A stretch of DNA of 64,000 nucleotides from Isoetes taiwanensis (taxonomy: Eukaryota; Streptophyta; Lycopodiopsida; Isoetales; Isoetaceae), in the NCBI GenBank assembly GCA_021234155.1, contig JAJEKV010000015.1, positions 5,153,194-5,217,193 of the forward strand. The letters are read 5' to 3'. Positions 11,163 to 23,666 of this stretch are shown here, piece after piece; positions within the stretch are counted from its first letter, which is position 1; the number at the start of each line of letters is the position of its first letter. Under the pieces are notes generated by a model. The model had not been told where the DNA came from, did not search any database, and was given only the letters and a program-made list of their open reading frames with translations. A program made the position numbers and the translations under genes.

Positions 11163-12460
11163 TCAAAGCATGTAACTCAGATAATGGAGCACCAAGCTGC
11201 TCCCAGGCAACATAAAGATCGCTGAATCGATGGCCACATAAAAATCAGTCAACTGCCTCCTCAGGATCCTAAGGGAAGCAGCTATTTGATGGGTCTTCGT
11301 CCCAACCTGGATAATAGTCGTTATAAATTCCTCTGTAGTGAACAGCTGCTCCCCCTCAGGAGGATAAACCTGAGGATCAGGATGAGAATCGTCAATCCTA
11401 GAGCTTATCAAAGAGGGATCCAAGCTCACAATGGGATGGCCCGTCTCCCCAGCAGGATTCCCATCAGTCTCCATTTCTACCCTGCAACAAACTGTATATC
11501 CTGAAAATTACAATCCATCTCATCAGATGGCACATAATCATCCCAATATCGGCGGCGGCCAGGCCCATTCCATTCAACAGACACATAATTTGCAGGTAAA
11601 CCAAAGAGAATAGTTCTAACATCAGATGGCATACAATGAGCCGGATTAAACAGAACCCTCCAAGCAGCACAGACTCTATGCTCGTTCACATGGGCAGTGT
11701 TAGATGGAATTATCCAACTGCTGCTTAAAGTATATTTCCCACTTCTCAGCATCCTGCAAATTATGATCGTCAAACTAAGAGTCAACCTACGACCACCATG
11801 GTTAAAAAACAAAGTGCGCTACCTTGTTCAGAAGATTTCTGTTATCCAACATACACAGGCCCTTTGTGTCCCCAGCACCCCATCATACATACAAATATTT
11901 TCCCTTCTCAATCATCGTTTCGGATATATTATGCAGATGGCAGGAGTAATGCACCTTGCCTACGTCTTTCATGCAGTATCCCAGCATGCCCTCGAAACAG
12001 TGCAACCTGTTATTCTTGAGGATCTTGCAGACTAAGATAACGCCGGCTGGCTTAGAGGGCCAATTAAACTCCCTTTTGATAACATCGTTCAGGGCCTTGG
12101 GAGTCTTGTAGGGGGCTCTAAGCACGGCCTGCACATGGAGGTGATCGACAGAAGACCCCATCTCCAGGGCAACGGTGCCAGCAAGGCATCTCCTATGTAG
12201 AACGAAGAAAGGGCATCAAAGAAACTACAGGGAACGTCTTGACCAGACAAGGCCAATGTCACGGAGGCATCTATTGCATCCCAGCTCTGTGCAAGGTAAG
12301 ACATGGCAGGAATGGGCATGGCAGAGGTCTCAGTCTGTACAGAACTTGATTCCATTGGCATCGAACAAGGGATGGGCCCATGCAGCAGCAACCCTGCCCT
12401 TTTTGGCTGCTCTTCTCATGGCAAACATGATGAAGACACAAATACAAAGAACAAACAAGC
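11163..12460 (-). mobile_element. Rep/HUH-endonuclease-like coding relic (copy A)
   Basis: Several overlapping minus-strand frames appear to be one protein interrupted by frameshifts. The part at 11883-12161 has H-L-H-V-Q (about 12129-12143), matching rolling-circle Rep motif II (HUH), and 55 residues later G-Y-C-M-K-D (about 11964-11981), matching motif III (YxxK). The spacing suits the HUH superfamily. Upstream coding sequence (12162-12460) would hold motif I, but I cannot point to it. Downstream frames (11477-11812 and 11163-11474) are acidic and unrecognised. Possible sources are a replitron or Helitron-like transposon or an integrated ssDNA replicon. I rate the HUH reading as an inference from two short motifs. 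The element is broken and recurs in copy B. Confidence 0.45.
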
Positions 12461-12599
12461 ATATGCAGGTCGCTCAGCTATTACTGTGGGAACACTGTCA
12501 AGGTCGCTCGCCTCCTCTTGCTTTGCTGACCTTGAAATACCAAACAGAACCCACATACAGCAAACTGGCCGAATTGGGAATCGGCGTCTGCAGCAACCG

Positions 12600-12685
12600 C
12601 AAATAGGCTTGGCGCCACCTGAAGCAGCCGCTGCGACACCTGAAGCAGCCACCTAAAGCAGCCGCTGCGACACCTGAAGCGGCCG
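12600..12685. repeat. Short GC-rich direct repeats
   Basis: The word CACCTGAAGC occurs three times together with GCAGCCGCTGCGA twice, making two imperfect ~38-bp repeats. The equivalent at about 35830-35890 in copy B is scrambled. These repeats sit just 5' of the Rep/HUH-like relic as read on the minus strand. Confidence 0.5.
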
Positions 12686-14506
12686 GATTTAGGATCGGCT
12701 GCACTGATCGACAACACAGCCATCCCCTAGTGCAATTCACTATCCGACTGTGGGGAAAAAAAACCATGCACCTTCTCTAAAAGAATTCCACGTTGGTTTC
12801 TAAACATGACTCAGGTACCAACATCATCCTCATACGTATTTCAATACAAATACCACAATAAACCTTCAAAAATCATATGTTACAAAAATACTCTTTTTTA
12901 TTGTCTTCATTGTGTGGTTACCATTTGGATTATTGTCTTTGACTTGTTGATTTTTCTTAGTTGGGCGATAGCAGGTGCTTGGAAACAAGAATGAGGAGCA
13001 CTTAGAACTTTCCCCAGCCGCGGCATGGATCCTAAAGGCTCGATTCTAGCCATTCTGTCACGAGTTACGATTACTTCTCGGCTTTAATTTTTGCTTACCC
13101 ATCTTCAAGAAAGGGCGTTCTCTCGTATAGGTTGCCACTATGTTAGTAAAGTTTCTCCAGAGTTCATGAATATTGATATCATTATTGCCATCTTGAAACG
13201 TGTGTTGGATGTGTTTTGTAATGCACACATATAAGCTTCTCTAATCCCTTATCTATAAGAGGGTGCAGAACAATTGTGTTTGATGCATGATGAAATGATA
13301 ATACAATGGGGTTCTAATGAACAGGAAACAGGGCTGACCGCCAGTTTACTGGCAATAGCCAGTTTGGCGCTGTTTTCGGCATATACTTAGAATATGCCGA
13401 AAACCCATATGAGCAAGGGTTTGCCACCCTAGGGGCAACCCAAAAACTTGATCTCTTTTTCACTGCTGGCAGACTTTAAGGTGTCTAGAGTATAATAATG
13501 TTGATGCATCAGTTCAATTATATGCTATCTTGACCAAACATGGCTCTATAGCCACGAGATATCTTTCTCATTTAATTACCCTCAATGATTTAGATGATAG
13601 TTGCATAAAATAATGGATGTTATGCCATCTTAAAGACTTCAATGCTATGGACACTTCAATTTTTACGCTATATATAACATGATGAATGTATGATCATGAT
13701 ACAAGAATGTGCATGAGGTGCAAGTACTAAATTTGGCATTGCACCATATATATTGTAAGACCAATCATGATTAGTTTGACTTTAATAGAATATAATTCTC
13801 TCTAATGAATCACTTTCTAATACAAGAATGTTCATGAGGTGCAAACACTAAATTTGGCATTGCACCATGTATATTATAAGATCAACTGTAAATAAACTGT
13901 TTGCACAATGATGCAGAACCAGTGATTACTTACAGAGAGATAAAATCAAAAGCATTTTAAATGCCACTACCAGTCACGAATATGTGGATAGAGCAAAATA
14001 ACACACAAAGAAGGCGATTTGAGAAGGCCTATAAACCATTGCAAAGTTGCAATAGACTCCAAAGAATTTTCATCAATCCTATTTTTTACGCCATGATCAA
14101 ACTTATCTTCAAAGCAATGAGATCAGGCCACTTTAAACAGCCTTGGTTGTTGCGATAAATTTCTTCTATATTTAAATTAAAGCCTTTCGATATTTATACG
14201 AAAACCATTTAGTATATATGCAACCATTAGAGAAAAGATAGGTGCACCACTCTTGGCCTAGATTAGGAATGGCAATGAAACCTCTGTTTCCTCTGCCCTA
14301 GCACTTGGCCATCCCAAGTGGTTATGGTTGGGCGCGAAAGGCCTACTAGTCGGTCAGGCAGTCATCGACGAGGAAACTTTCCTCCAAGTATAAGAAGGAG
14401 AGGCGTATATAAGGAGGGACTCTCCACCATCATAAGGAGAAGGATAATGCAGTTAAGATCTTCCAATAGCTATATAAGCAGCTTCAAATGCTTATTAGTG
14501 AAATTA
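12686..14506. other. No gene; includes a 13-bp-arm hairpin and local duplications
   Basis: At 13373-13403 TTTTCGGCATAT and ATATGCCGAAAA form an inverted repeat with a short loop. Around 13700-13750 and 13822-13875 a ~60-bp segment (AAGAATGTGCATGAGGTGCAA and following) is duplicated. No coding sequence is supported. Confidence 0.45.
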
Positions 14507-14767
14507 CCTAACCTAACAATTGCTTCATCAACTTCTGGTTGTTGTATTCCAGTACTTTAATAACACACATTGATATAACACAACATGGAAACACCTAACC
14601 TAACAATTGCATCATCAACTTCTGGTTGTTGTATTCCAGTACTTTAATAACACACATTGATATAACACAACATGGAAACACCTAACGTAACAATTGCATC
14701 ATCAACTTCTGGTTGTTGTATTCCAGTACTTTAATAACACACATTGATATAATATAACACAACATGG
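14507..14767. repeat. Three 87-bp tandem repeats (copy A)
   Basis: Units start at about 14507, 14594 and 14681 with CCTAAC, include TTCTGGTTGTTGTATTCCAG and end with ACACAACATGGAA. The units are nearly identical, differing by single bases and one small insertion in the last. The array also occurs in copy B (37627-37880), where it is far better preserved than its neighbours. Confidence 0.9.
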
Positions 14768-14844
14768 AATGTGGGTAGCATTTTTTTTCTGTGTAAAAAT
14801 AAATCACAGGCTGCCACTGCCAAATGGCATATCCCTACAATCTG

Positions 14845-14881
14845 GAATAGAATATAATAGAATAGAATAGAATAGAATATG
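14845..14881. repeat. GAATA microsatellite
   Basis: About seven GAATA units with one TATAA variant. It is present with the same unit number in copy B (37958-37995). Confidence 0.9.
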
Positions 14882-14966
14882 ATTTTATCTGGAATGGAAA
14901 GTGGGAAGCTAATTCCGTGAGCAGTAAAAGTTATAGGTTGCAACCGGTTAGCATTAGTATTACTAT

Positions 14967-14983
14967 GTGGGATTTGAACCCAC
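14967..14983 (-). repeat. tRNA-like T-arm relic
   Basis: On the minus strand GTGGGTTCAAATCCCAC is a perfect T-arm: a 5-bp GTGGG/CCCAC stem and a 7-base TTCAAAT loop, which includes the B-box core. No matching acceptor, D or anticodon arm was found upstream, so it is probably a SINE remnant. Confidence 0.4.
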
Positions 14984-15499
14984 AAATAAATCCGAAAGTA
15001 TCAAATGGCAAAAATTGAACCCTGTGGCAAATATCTCCTTAGCTTGCTTCTGTAGCACAGAACCTAAAGCATAGAACTTGATCATTTGGGCAATTACTTT
15101 GTTCGGATGTTCTTTGCATTGCTTCCAGTGTTGGAGGTAGATAATGGCTGCATTTTGTTTGCAGTTTATTTGTACATTCTTTGTTTCTCATGCAGCCCAC
15201 CTTTCAGTGCATGTCAGAAAAGAAGAAAGCTTATATAGAACGTAATCTTTGTTTGCAGCAAGTTACAAGCTTTGAGTATATGCATCATTTACGAAAAAAC
15301 CCTTTGTCCTTTTCAGTAGCGCCGAAGAAAAAATCTGTTCCAAACTTTAAAACCTTGAATCTTTTCTAACCAAGAAAACGCACTTTGAACCCCTTACTTC
15401 TATTTCACGAATATAGCACTCATTTGAGAAGCACTCAAGCCTAAATCCTCACTCAATCTACACAAAACACAGGCATAATCACAGCATTAAAAAAAACAC

Positions 15500-15506
15500 T
15501 ATAAAT
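15500..15506 (+). promoter_or_regulatory. TATA box of the cysteine protease gene
   Basis: TATAAAT 44 bases before the protease ATG at 15550. The distance implies a very short 5' leader. Copy B keeps the same box near 38609. Confidence 0.6.
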
Positions 15507-15549
15507 CGAAGCAGCAAAGCGAGAAGAATGCACCAAAGGGCAGGCATCA

Positions 15550-17022
<1,473 letters not shown>

Positions 17023-17153
17023 AGCCATATTTATTGGTTCACTAAATTTCTCTAATGAATTTAAGTAAAATTCGAAAGGTCCTCGATCGTCTGCGCTTAG
17101 CATTAGGACATCAGATTAGGTATAATACATTATTTAAGGACTGGAGTCACGGC

Positions 17154-17922
17154 CTATTTATACGGTGCCTTTTTTGGCTCCCGAAATCGGGGTCTCGCGC
17201 GGACCAAAATGGCTTAAGCGATTTTCAAAGGAGAAGGTGAAAATCGCTTTGCCCATTTTCGCCGCCGTGATTTTAAACTACGCCGGTGATTTTCAAATCG
17301 CCGACTTTTGCTTCATCTCTAAGGGAAATTTACGCGCGAACAATTCCTTCTTCACGAATTTCGGCGATTCTTGAACATCTTGTGCCAAAAGATTGATCTT
17401 GTTCAAGAATATGCACTCTTTGGACCTAATTGCGTCTTTGGGATCTCACTGGATCACCGCCGCTAGAAAGCTCCTACCATAACTCGCTTTCTTTGTTTCT
17501 CAATTTCCACGATTCTTGAAGATCCAGGGTTTTCGACATCTTGAGCTTGTTCGAAATCTGCAGGTTCGGGGTGAATGGAATTTAATTGCATTTAAAATGA
17601 GCACAAGGCCTCAAGCAAAACAACGATGCATGACGATTTGGTGATGCGCATCATTTGAATTTGCCGCAGTTGAAGTGCGCCGAAGAATCTAGGGCAATCC
17701 ACGACATTCAAATCCAAATGAAAATCCAGATTCTTGTGATTCGTCATCCATAGCAGCCGCACGCGCTACCGCAAGCTGCCTCGACTACGTTGTTAGCCCG
17801 CCAGAAAATCGCTCAGAAAAATCACACGCAAGCGAGAAAAATCAAGCATCTATCCCCAAAATCGCTTTTGCGATTTTTGAAGACCCCGATTTCGGGAGCC
17901 AAAAAAGACCCCGCTATTTATA
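17154..17922. mobile_element. Non-autonomous Mutator-like element with 9-bp target duplication
   Basis: Both ends carry a ~33-bp terminal inverted repeat sharing TTTTTTGGCTCCCGAAATC followed by GGGGTCT (left 17163-17196, right 17882-17913), with two mismatches near the tips. Immediately outside is the direct 9-bp repeat CTATTTATA at 17154-17162 and 17914-17922, the target-site length of Mutator transposons. The 751-bp interior has no credible transposase and repeats AAAATCGC words near both ends. It sits 3' of the protease stop codon. The copy-B equivalent keeps both target-site copies but has scrambled ends. Confidence 0.8.
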
Positions 17923-18975
17923 TTCCTAAAAGAAATGAATGTGATCAGACAATTCGCCTAAAGAGGTCCAAATTGACATTGTGGAGAACGTTTGGCCAAT
18001 GCAACCAATAGGCCTAGCAGCTGTCACGCTAAACCCATCCTAATCATCCTAATCCCTTTTCCCACCAAAGTAAAAAAATAAGAACCGTTCAATTCAACCA
18101 TTGAACATAGAGGCCATCTGTAACCCCTGGTTGCTTGAATCAGAAGGCAAGGTTGGCGATGGAGTATAATCAATTAGCCTTTTCATCACATCTGTATCTT
18201 TCATACATGAAATTCAGCTATACTCTTCCATCAGAAACCGGCGGAGTAATAAATAGCAGAAGCAGCCGTGAAAATGGAATAACCAAATAACTTGATTCAA
18301 CATCCCTGATTCATACCCCTGATTCAAACGCAGCATCCAGCAAAATCGGCCAGATTCCGCCAGCTCCAATAAACGCAAATCCAACACGTATGCAAGCTCC
18401 AGGGTTTTCGGACATCTCCAAATCTGGTGCTACAAATCTGCCCGTTGCAGATGAACCTTCTCGCAAAAAACAGCCCTATCCAATATCCAACAGCCTAAGG
18501 CAATTTTAAGAAAAAAAGAAGCAAACAACGTTGCAAGAAAGCATCACTGGGGAACCTACTAGGCTCCCAAAGCCTTTAAAGTTCCAGGTATTAGTTCCTA
18601 CTGTTTAATTCAATGAACGCGCAAAACCTTATTTAGTTGAGACATATCAGCATGCCAGGTACACGCCAAAGTACCTGTCAGTGACGGCCATAAAATTTAT
18701 ATTTACAAGGGCCAGCAATGCCAGAGTCAACATCAGAAGGTGCTGGTAAATATTCATTCATATCGAACATACTGAACCGTCATCCCATGCTTCTGATATA
18801 ATCCCCATAGCATGACCAGCAACAGCCAAGATGCCACAACAAACTGGTTTTTCGGCCACATACAACCTTCAAAACTATGAAGACTTATTGCTGATGGAAG
18901 ACTGACTCGTTAGAATTACATATTGTACATACACCAACCTATGACAAAATTTAATTGCTCTTCCGCATGCGTTGA
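17923..18975. other. Intergenic region between protease and kinase 3' ends
   Basis: The protease and the kinase converge here. No coding sequence is supported. The block 18535-18590 (GAACCTACTAGGCTCCCAAA) recurs as a misplaced patch in copy B near 40735-40800. Confidence 0.6.
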
Positions 18976-21900
18976 CTATTGACTCCCTTTGGAAGTATCC
19001 TTTGCCAACAGATCATAATTTATTGATGCCAATTGAGATAAGTTCTGCACACATGTAGAATAAATCAACAACTTGATGGCACCAGTTTATTTCAAGCGAT
19101 AATATTACCTTGAAAGAAAAGTTACTGAAAGAATATTTGACAGATGGTGTGCTTTCAAACTCCTCGAGATCTCTGCATTCATCTACCTGCAAAAAACCTT
19201 CATGTTCACAAGGCCTCAACATTAATCTAAAAGGAAAATATACTAGTTCATCTTAGTGCCTCGTCCAATCTACTCAAAGAGCTACTGCTTCCACCACTAC
19301 TGCTTGCATAGTCACTATAGTCTGCAAATTCATGTTCTGCATAAACACGACTGCCTGCAGACTCCCATGGATGTCGTGAGGTGAAATAACTTGTGTCATC
19401 AATGCCCTCTGGACTAGGAATGAATGCTGCCTGTAAAAGATTAGTTATACTTTAGAATCTACTTATATTTTGTGCAAAAACATTAGCAATCCCCACCTTC
19501 TGCCTTGCCAGGGTGTCCCATTTAATATCCTTGAAAAAGGGATGTGCTTTGACCTGTAAAGCAAAACCATAATCAGCCCCATTGCACTATATACAAAAGC
19601 CAAAGGACTATTCATGGGCCAGTACTTCAGCTGCACCACGCGGCTCCAAGCCGTTGATCTGATCCTCCAAGAGTAACCTGAAAGGTGAGATTATAGCAAC
19701 AGTTCTTAAGGTGATCCAATCACGCTTCTATAATTAACCAAGAAGAGTGACATGAATTTCTAAAAGAAACAAAAATATTGCACTTCCATACTTATCAATA
19801 AGATCTCGGCCTCAAAAGACATATCCTCAGGAACATGGGGCCAAGGAATGTTTCATTGAGAATGTTATCAAAAATTATTCAAGGCCATTCAAAAGAATAT
19901 TATAAATTATCTAAGCCATTCAAAAAGAAATATTATAAATAGTATATTAACTGAGGCTCTTAAACATGAAGAGATCAGCTATAGACTATCCCCTGAAGAA
20001 TAATACCTCCAGAAAAAGTAAGTACCTGTGGGTGTGCTGCATTGAAAGGTGGAACACCAGTCAATAGCTCAAAAAGGATGACCCAACTGACCACCAATCA
20101 GCAGTGGAACCTATATACAGTGAAATAGACGTGGTTAATCTAATATGTCAAATGGGTAAGATAACCATATTATAGGCTCACCATGAACAGTTCCCCAAAA
20201 GAATTTCCGTGCCAAATAATCTGGAGTGCCAACTGCAGATCTTTGTTGCCGCTGTTCCTCTTTTGTTGTAATCTGGAGCCTGATTGCTTTCAATGTCATC
20301 AAACAGTACATTTCCACAGGCAGCAGGACCTGACAGATCATCTGTGCTATTGATAAGGCCAAATGTTGATAGCCCAAAATCTGTGAGCTGAAACACCATA
20401 ACAGCTAAATTATGAGAGATAAAGCAAATGCTAATCAAATGTTTCTCTCCTGACAGATGGCCTGTGGCCGTGGTTGTTTGCTTTTCGTAAAGTTACAAAG
20501 AAATCCTTTGGCTGGACTTCACAAAAAGCTAAAAAATTTACCTTTGATATGCCCATCATGGGCAATTAAGAGATTGTCAGGCTTCAAATCACGATGAATA
20601 ACGCCCAAAGAATGCAGGTACCAAGAGCCAGAACCTACAAATGAATTAAAATGAATTTAACAAAAACAAGGAATGGCACATAAAAGGGCTTGACCAAAGA
20701 AACAGAATGCATGTGACCATATAACATAATTTCATATATACCAATTGTGTTTAAAGTCAGAAGTTATGAAAAGCCCAGACTTTTAAAGACAGCCATGACA
20801 TTAAAATTAGCTATTCTAATTGTCATGCCAATCATAGTGCACCATAGAATAATGTCTCATAGCTGTCTTTGAAAGTCTGGGCTTCTCCTAACTTCTAACC
20901 CTACCTGTAATATATATACTCCTAGTTGCCTCCAGGTAGCCATACCGATGGTGAGTGAGACCTATACTGGAAACTTGGCCCTAGAGTAAAGTCAACACAC
21001 AACTTTTCCTTCAATTCAGAAGCTGGCTTTCCCATCAAAGAGGCTACTTATTGCATAGACAGCAAGAAAATATTGTTGCTATTGCCAAAAGACTTGATTG
21101 CAAATGGTACTGGTAGTGTACAAAAAGGAACTCTGTCATAGACAATATCATATAAGGTTCGTGCCATTAAGCACAGTGGCATAGCCTCTGACGGACTTTT
21201 TGCCTGCAGCCTACAGGTTGCCATATTAATCATCATTTTCAGCAAGGAAACGCGACCAATGTCACCACACCGCGGACCAAATCCTACCAGAGGAATACCT
21301 TCCAAAGATGGCACTAACAGCACAACGATGGGCATTTTGAGATCTAGTCTTATCTCTATGGTTGCAGTGATACAATTGTAGGATTGGATATATGAACCAT
21401 TAGGCTTTCGTAGGTAAGATTTAGACCAAAGCACTGAGCCATTAGGTTTGACTATATAAGATTAAAGTAAACACCATGTGAACATACCAATGTTCATTAT
21501 ATGTTTATAGCCTAGCTTGGTCATACACCACAGCTTTTTAAGCACAGCAGAAAGATCACCACGCAGATAAAATCAAGTTTACTACATTACACACTCGGGT
21601 TAACTAATTTGCAAAAACATTTGGCAAAATATTTATATCCTATGAATCTAAAAGCATTAAAATACATTACAAGTTCGCAATGTAAACGCTGCGTTTTCGC
21701 TTCTTCCAAACAGCCCAAGTTCCTCAGCATCGAAAGTACAAGTCGCCCCATTTAAATACTCCATCACAAGATAAAGGTTTTTTACAAGTGAAAGAATAAA
21801 AGAAACGCATCTGCCAGAATGCAGAAAAAGCTTATTAAAGCTATCATATAAGAGGATACTAACATTGTAAACAATCTATACTAAGATCTCTAGGACAAGT

Positions 21901-23330
21901 CCGAAAACTTAACAGAAGACTGCATCCTAGACTTATTAACTCCATGCAAAGACTAGGTTATGTGCAAGACATTTATTAAGACTTGACATTGCCAGTTCTG
22001 AACACTTGATTTGGAACATACTTTTGCATGTATTATATCTCAAACATACATACTAAGTATCCATGACATTCTAGTGTATTCCTCGGCAAACATCTATGCA
22101 ACTATAAGCAGCTGTCAGCAAAATGTCAGAATATCCATATTTAGCACTTAAGATTGAATATCACCAAGCATCCTAAGTGCAACATGTCAGGTATTGCAGA
22201 TTTTGATAATCCTAACCACGGCGGGGTTTCTTGCAGAAATAAGAATGTTCCGCCTGCCTGAACACTCTCAACAGCATTCTTGCGAATCATATCAGCCTTT
22301 CTTAAAACCTGTAAATTCAACAACTAGGATTAGCTCTTTATAATCTCCAAAAACCAAAACAGTCAATACCACGACCTTCTGATGGAAAGGATCTATTTGG
22401 AATATGGAGCATGTACTATGTCTTTCCAAAGCATGACCATACAAATATGAGTCTAACCATAGGTTATGCACCCAGAAGGACCTTTTGCATACTGGACTAT
22501 AAATCCTACCTTAATTGCAAAAAAGATCACCAGTGGTCCTCTTCCTCGCAAAGAAACACCTTCCAAATGCACCTCGCTTATTGGCTTTATTATTTCAAAA
22601 TCTTCTATGCTAGTTCTTTCTTTGCAAGCTGGATGCTGTGGAGTGGAACGCAGACTGTGGAACCGTGATCCTCACCCATGAGACCATCTTCATCCGCACA
22701 ACTCAATGGATCCTCCGCCGCTCCAGAAACGAACATGCACTTTTCCCCTGGAAAGGTATTAAAATCCTAGCAATTTTTTATTAAAGAGCCAAAACAAACC
22801 ACACCACAAAGCTAAACATATTGCCCAATGGGAACCATTTATGTACTTTATTGTGCCCATAGTGATGCTCCTAATGCACTTTCTGTAAGATACGCATGAC
22901 TTAAGGCTAAAAGCTTCAACTTGCTCTTCTGAAATTAAACATTGTTCCCAAACCTGTTGTGCTCTCACCCATTTGGTATGTCTACTAGGGAAATTCAGGT
23001 AAGCTCCTATCTCTAAAAATTTCCATACCATTGCCACTAACATTCTATAGGTTTTCCAAAAAAATGCACTTTTATGATAATACCACTTGTATGATGATAC
23101 AGCATATGCATCCATTTAAAAACACTTCGCATGACATGAAAGCACAGAAGAAAAAAAATGCAAACATAATGAATCAACACCTCTTAACAAAAAGAATTAC
23201 CTTAAGAGATTCCCTCACACGCTCCCAAAGGTATCGATGATTAAGGCTTCAACCTTACTGTGCTTGAGTAAAAATGAAGATCTTTCAGGCAGTAATTCAA
23301 GTATTCTCCCACCTGGGCATCTGTTATTCT
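18976..23330 (-). pseudogene. IRE: 5'-truncated IRE-family AGC protein kinase (copy A)
   Basis: This copy holds the last 13 of the 18 kinase exons. On the minus strand they run from a hydrophobic exon near 23200-23320 through the glycine loop and K of F-A-I-K (22511-22750), the M-I-R-K-N-A-V-E-S helix (22215-22310), the H-R-D-L-K-P-D-N catalytic loop (20541-20630), D-F-G (20390), and on to the C-terminal hydrophobic motif F-S-N-F-S-F. The 3' exons at 18976-19044, 19109-19186, 19257-19430, 19497-19553 and 19626-19677 are clear. The first five exons, found beyond the duplication in copy B, are missing because the breakpoint lies in an intron, so no complete kinase can be made. Frameshifts appear in the helix exon, the segment before H-R-D and the R-L-G-A-R-G-A exon, and the donor after exon 16 reads CTAAG instead of GTAAG. 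Copy B has intact sequence at most of these places. Confidence 0.85.
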
Positions 23331-23547
23331 CGCATTAGCTTACACATTGGGCTATATCTGCGAGTTCACATATCTACAAAGGCCAAAAACAAGTATCAAA
23401 TTGAGCATCTTTTATTCAGTCATTCTTGTTTAATAATAATTAGTTTCATTTGTTTTTTTCCCACACTTTTCCCTCTCCAGTGGGTACTTGAAGGAAATAA
23501 ACATAAGATGCGCCATCATACATATGTAAGCATTAAGTAAATGGATT

Positions 23548-23666
23548 ACGGGATTTGCCGCGACTAATAGCCAAAAATCCGCCTCCTGCTGGGTTTTTTT
23601 TTTTTTGCTCCCTGACGGCTTCCTCCAAGCCGAATCAAAGGCTCACAATGCACCTAATTCCCTTAC
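23548..23666. other. Duplication junction and start of copy B
   Basis: Sequence here has no counterpart in the window other than the presumed copy-A bases upstream of position 1. It starts directly after the shared GGATTAC and includes a T tract near 23600. No short shared sequence or filler marks the join beyond this word. Confidence 0.6.

Noticed and set aside
12175-12656. Plus-strand frames opposite the Rep/HUH-like relic
   Set aside because: They are antisense to the better-supported minus-strand coding and are not conserved in copy B.
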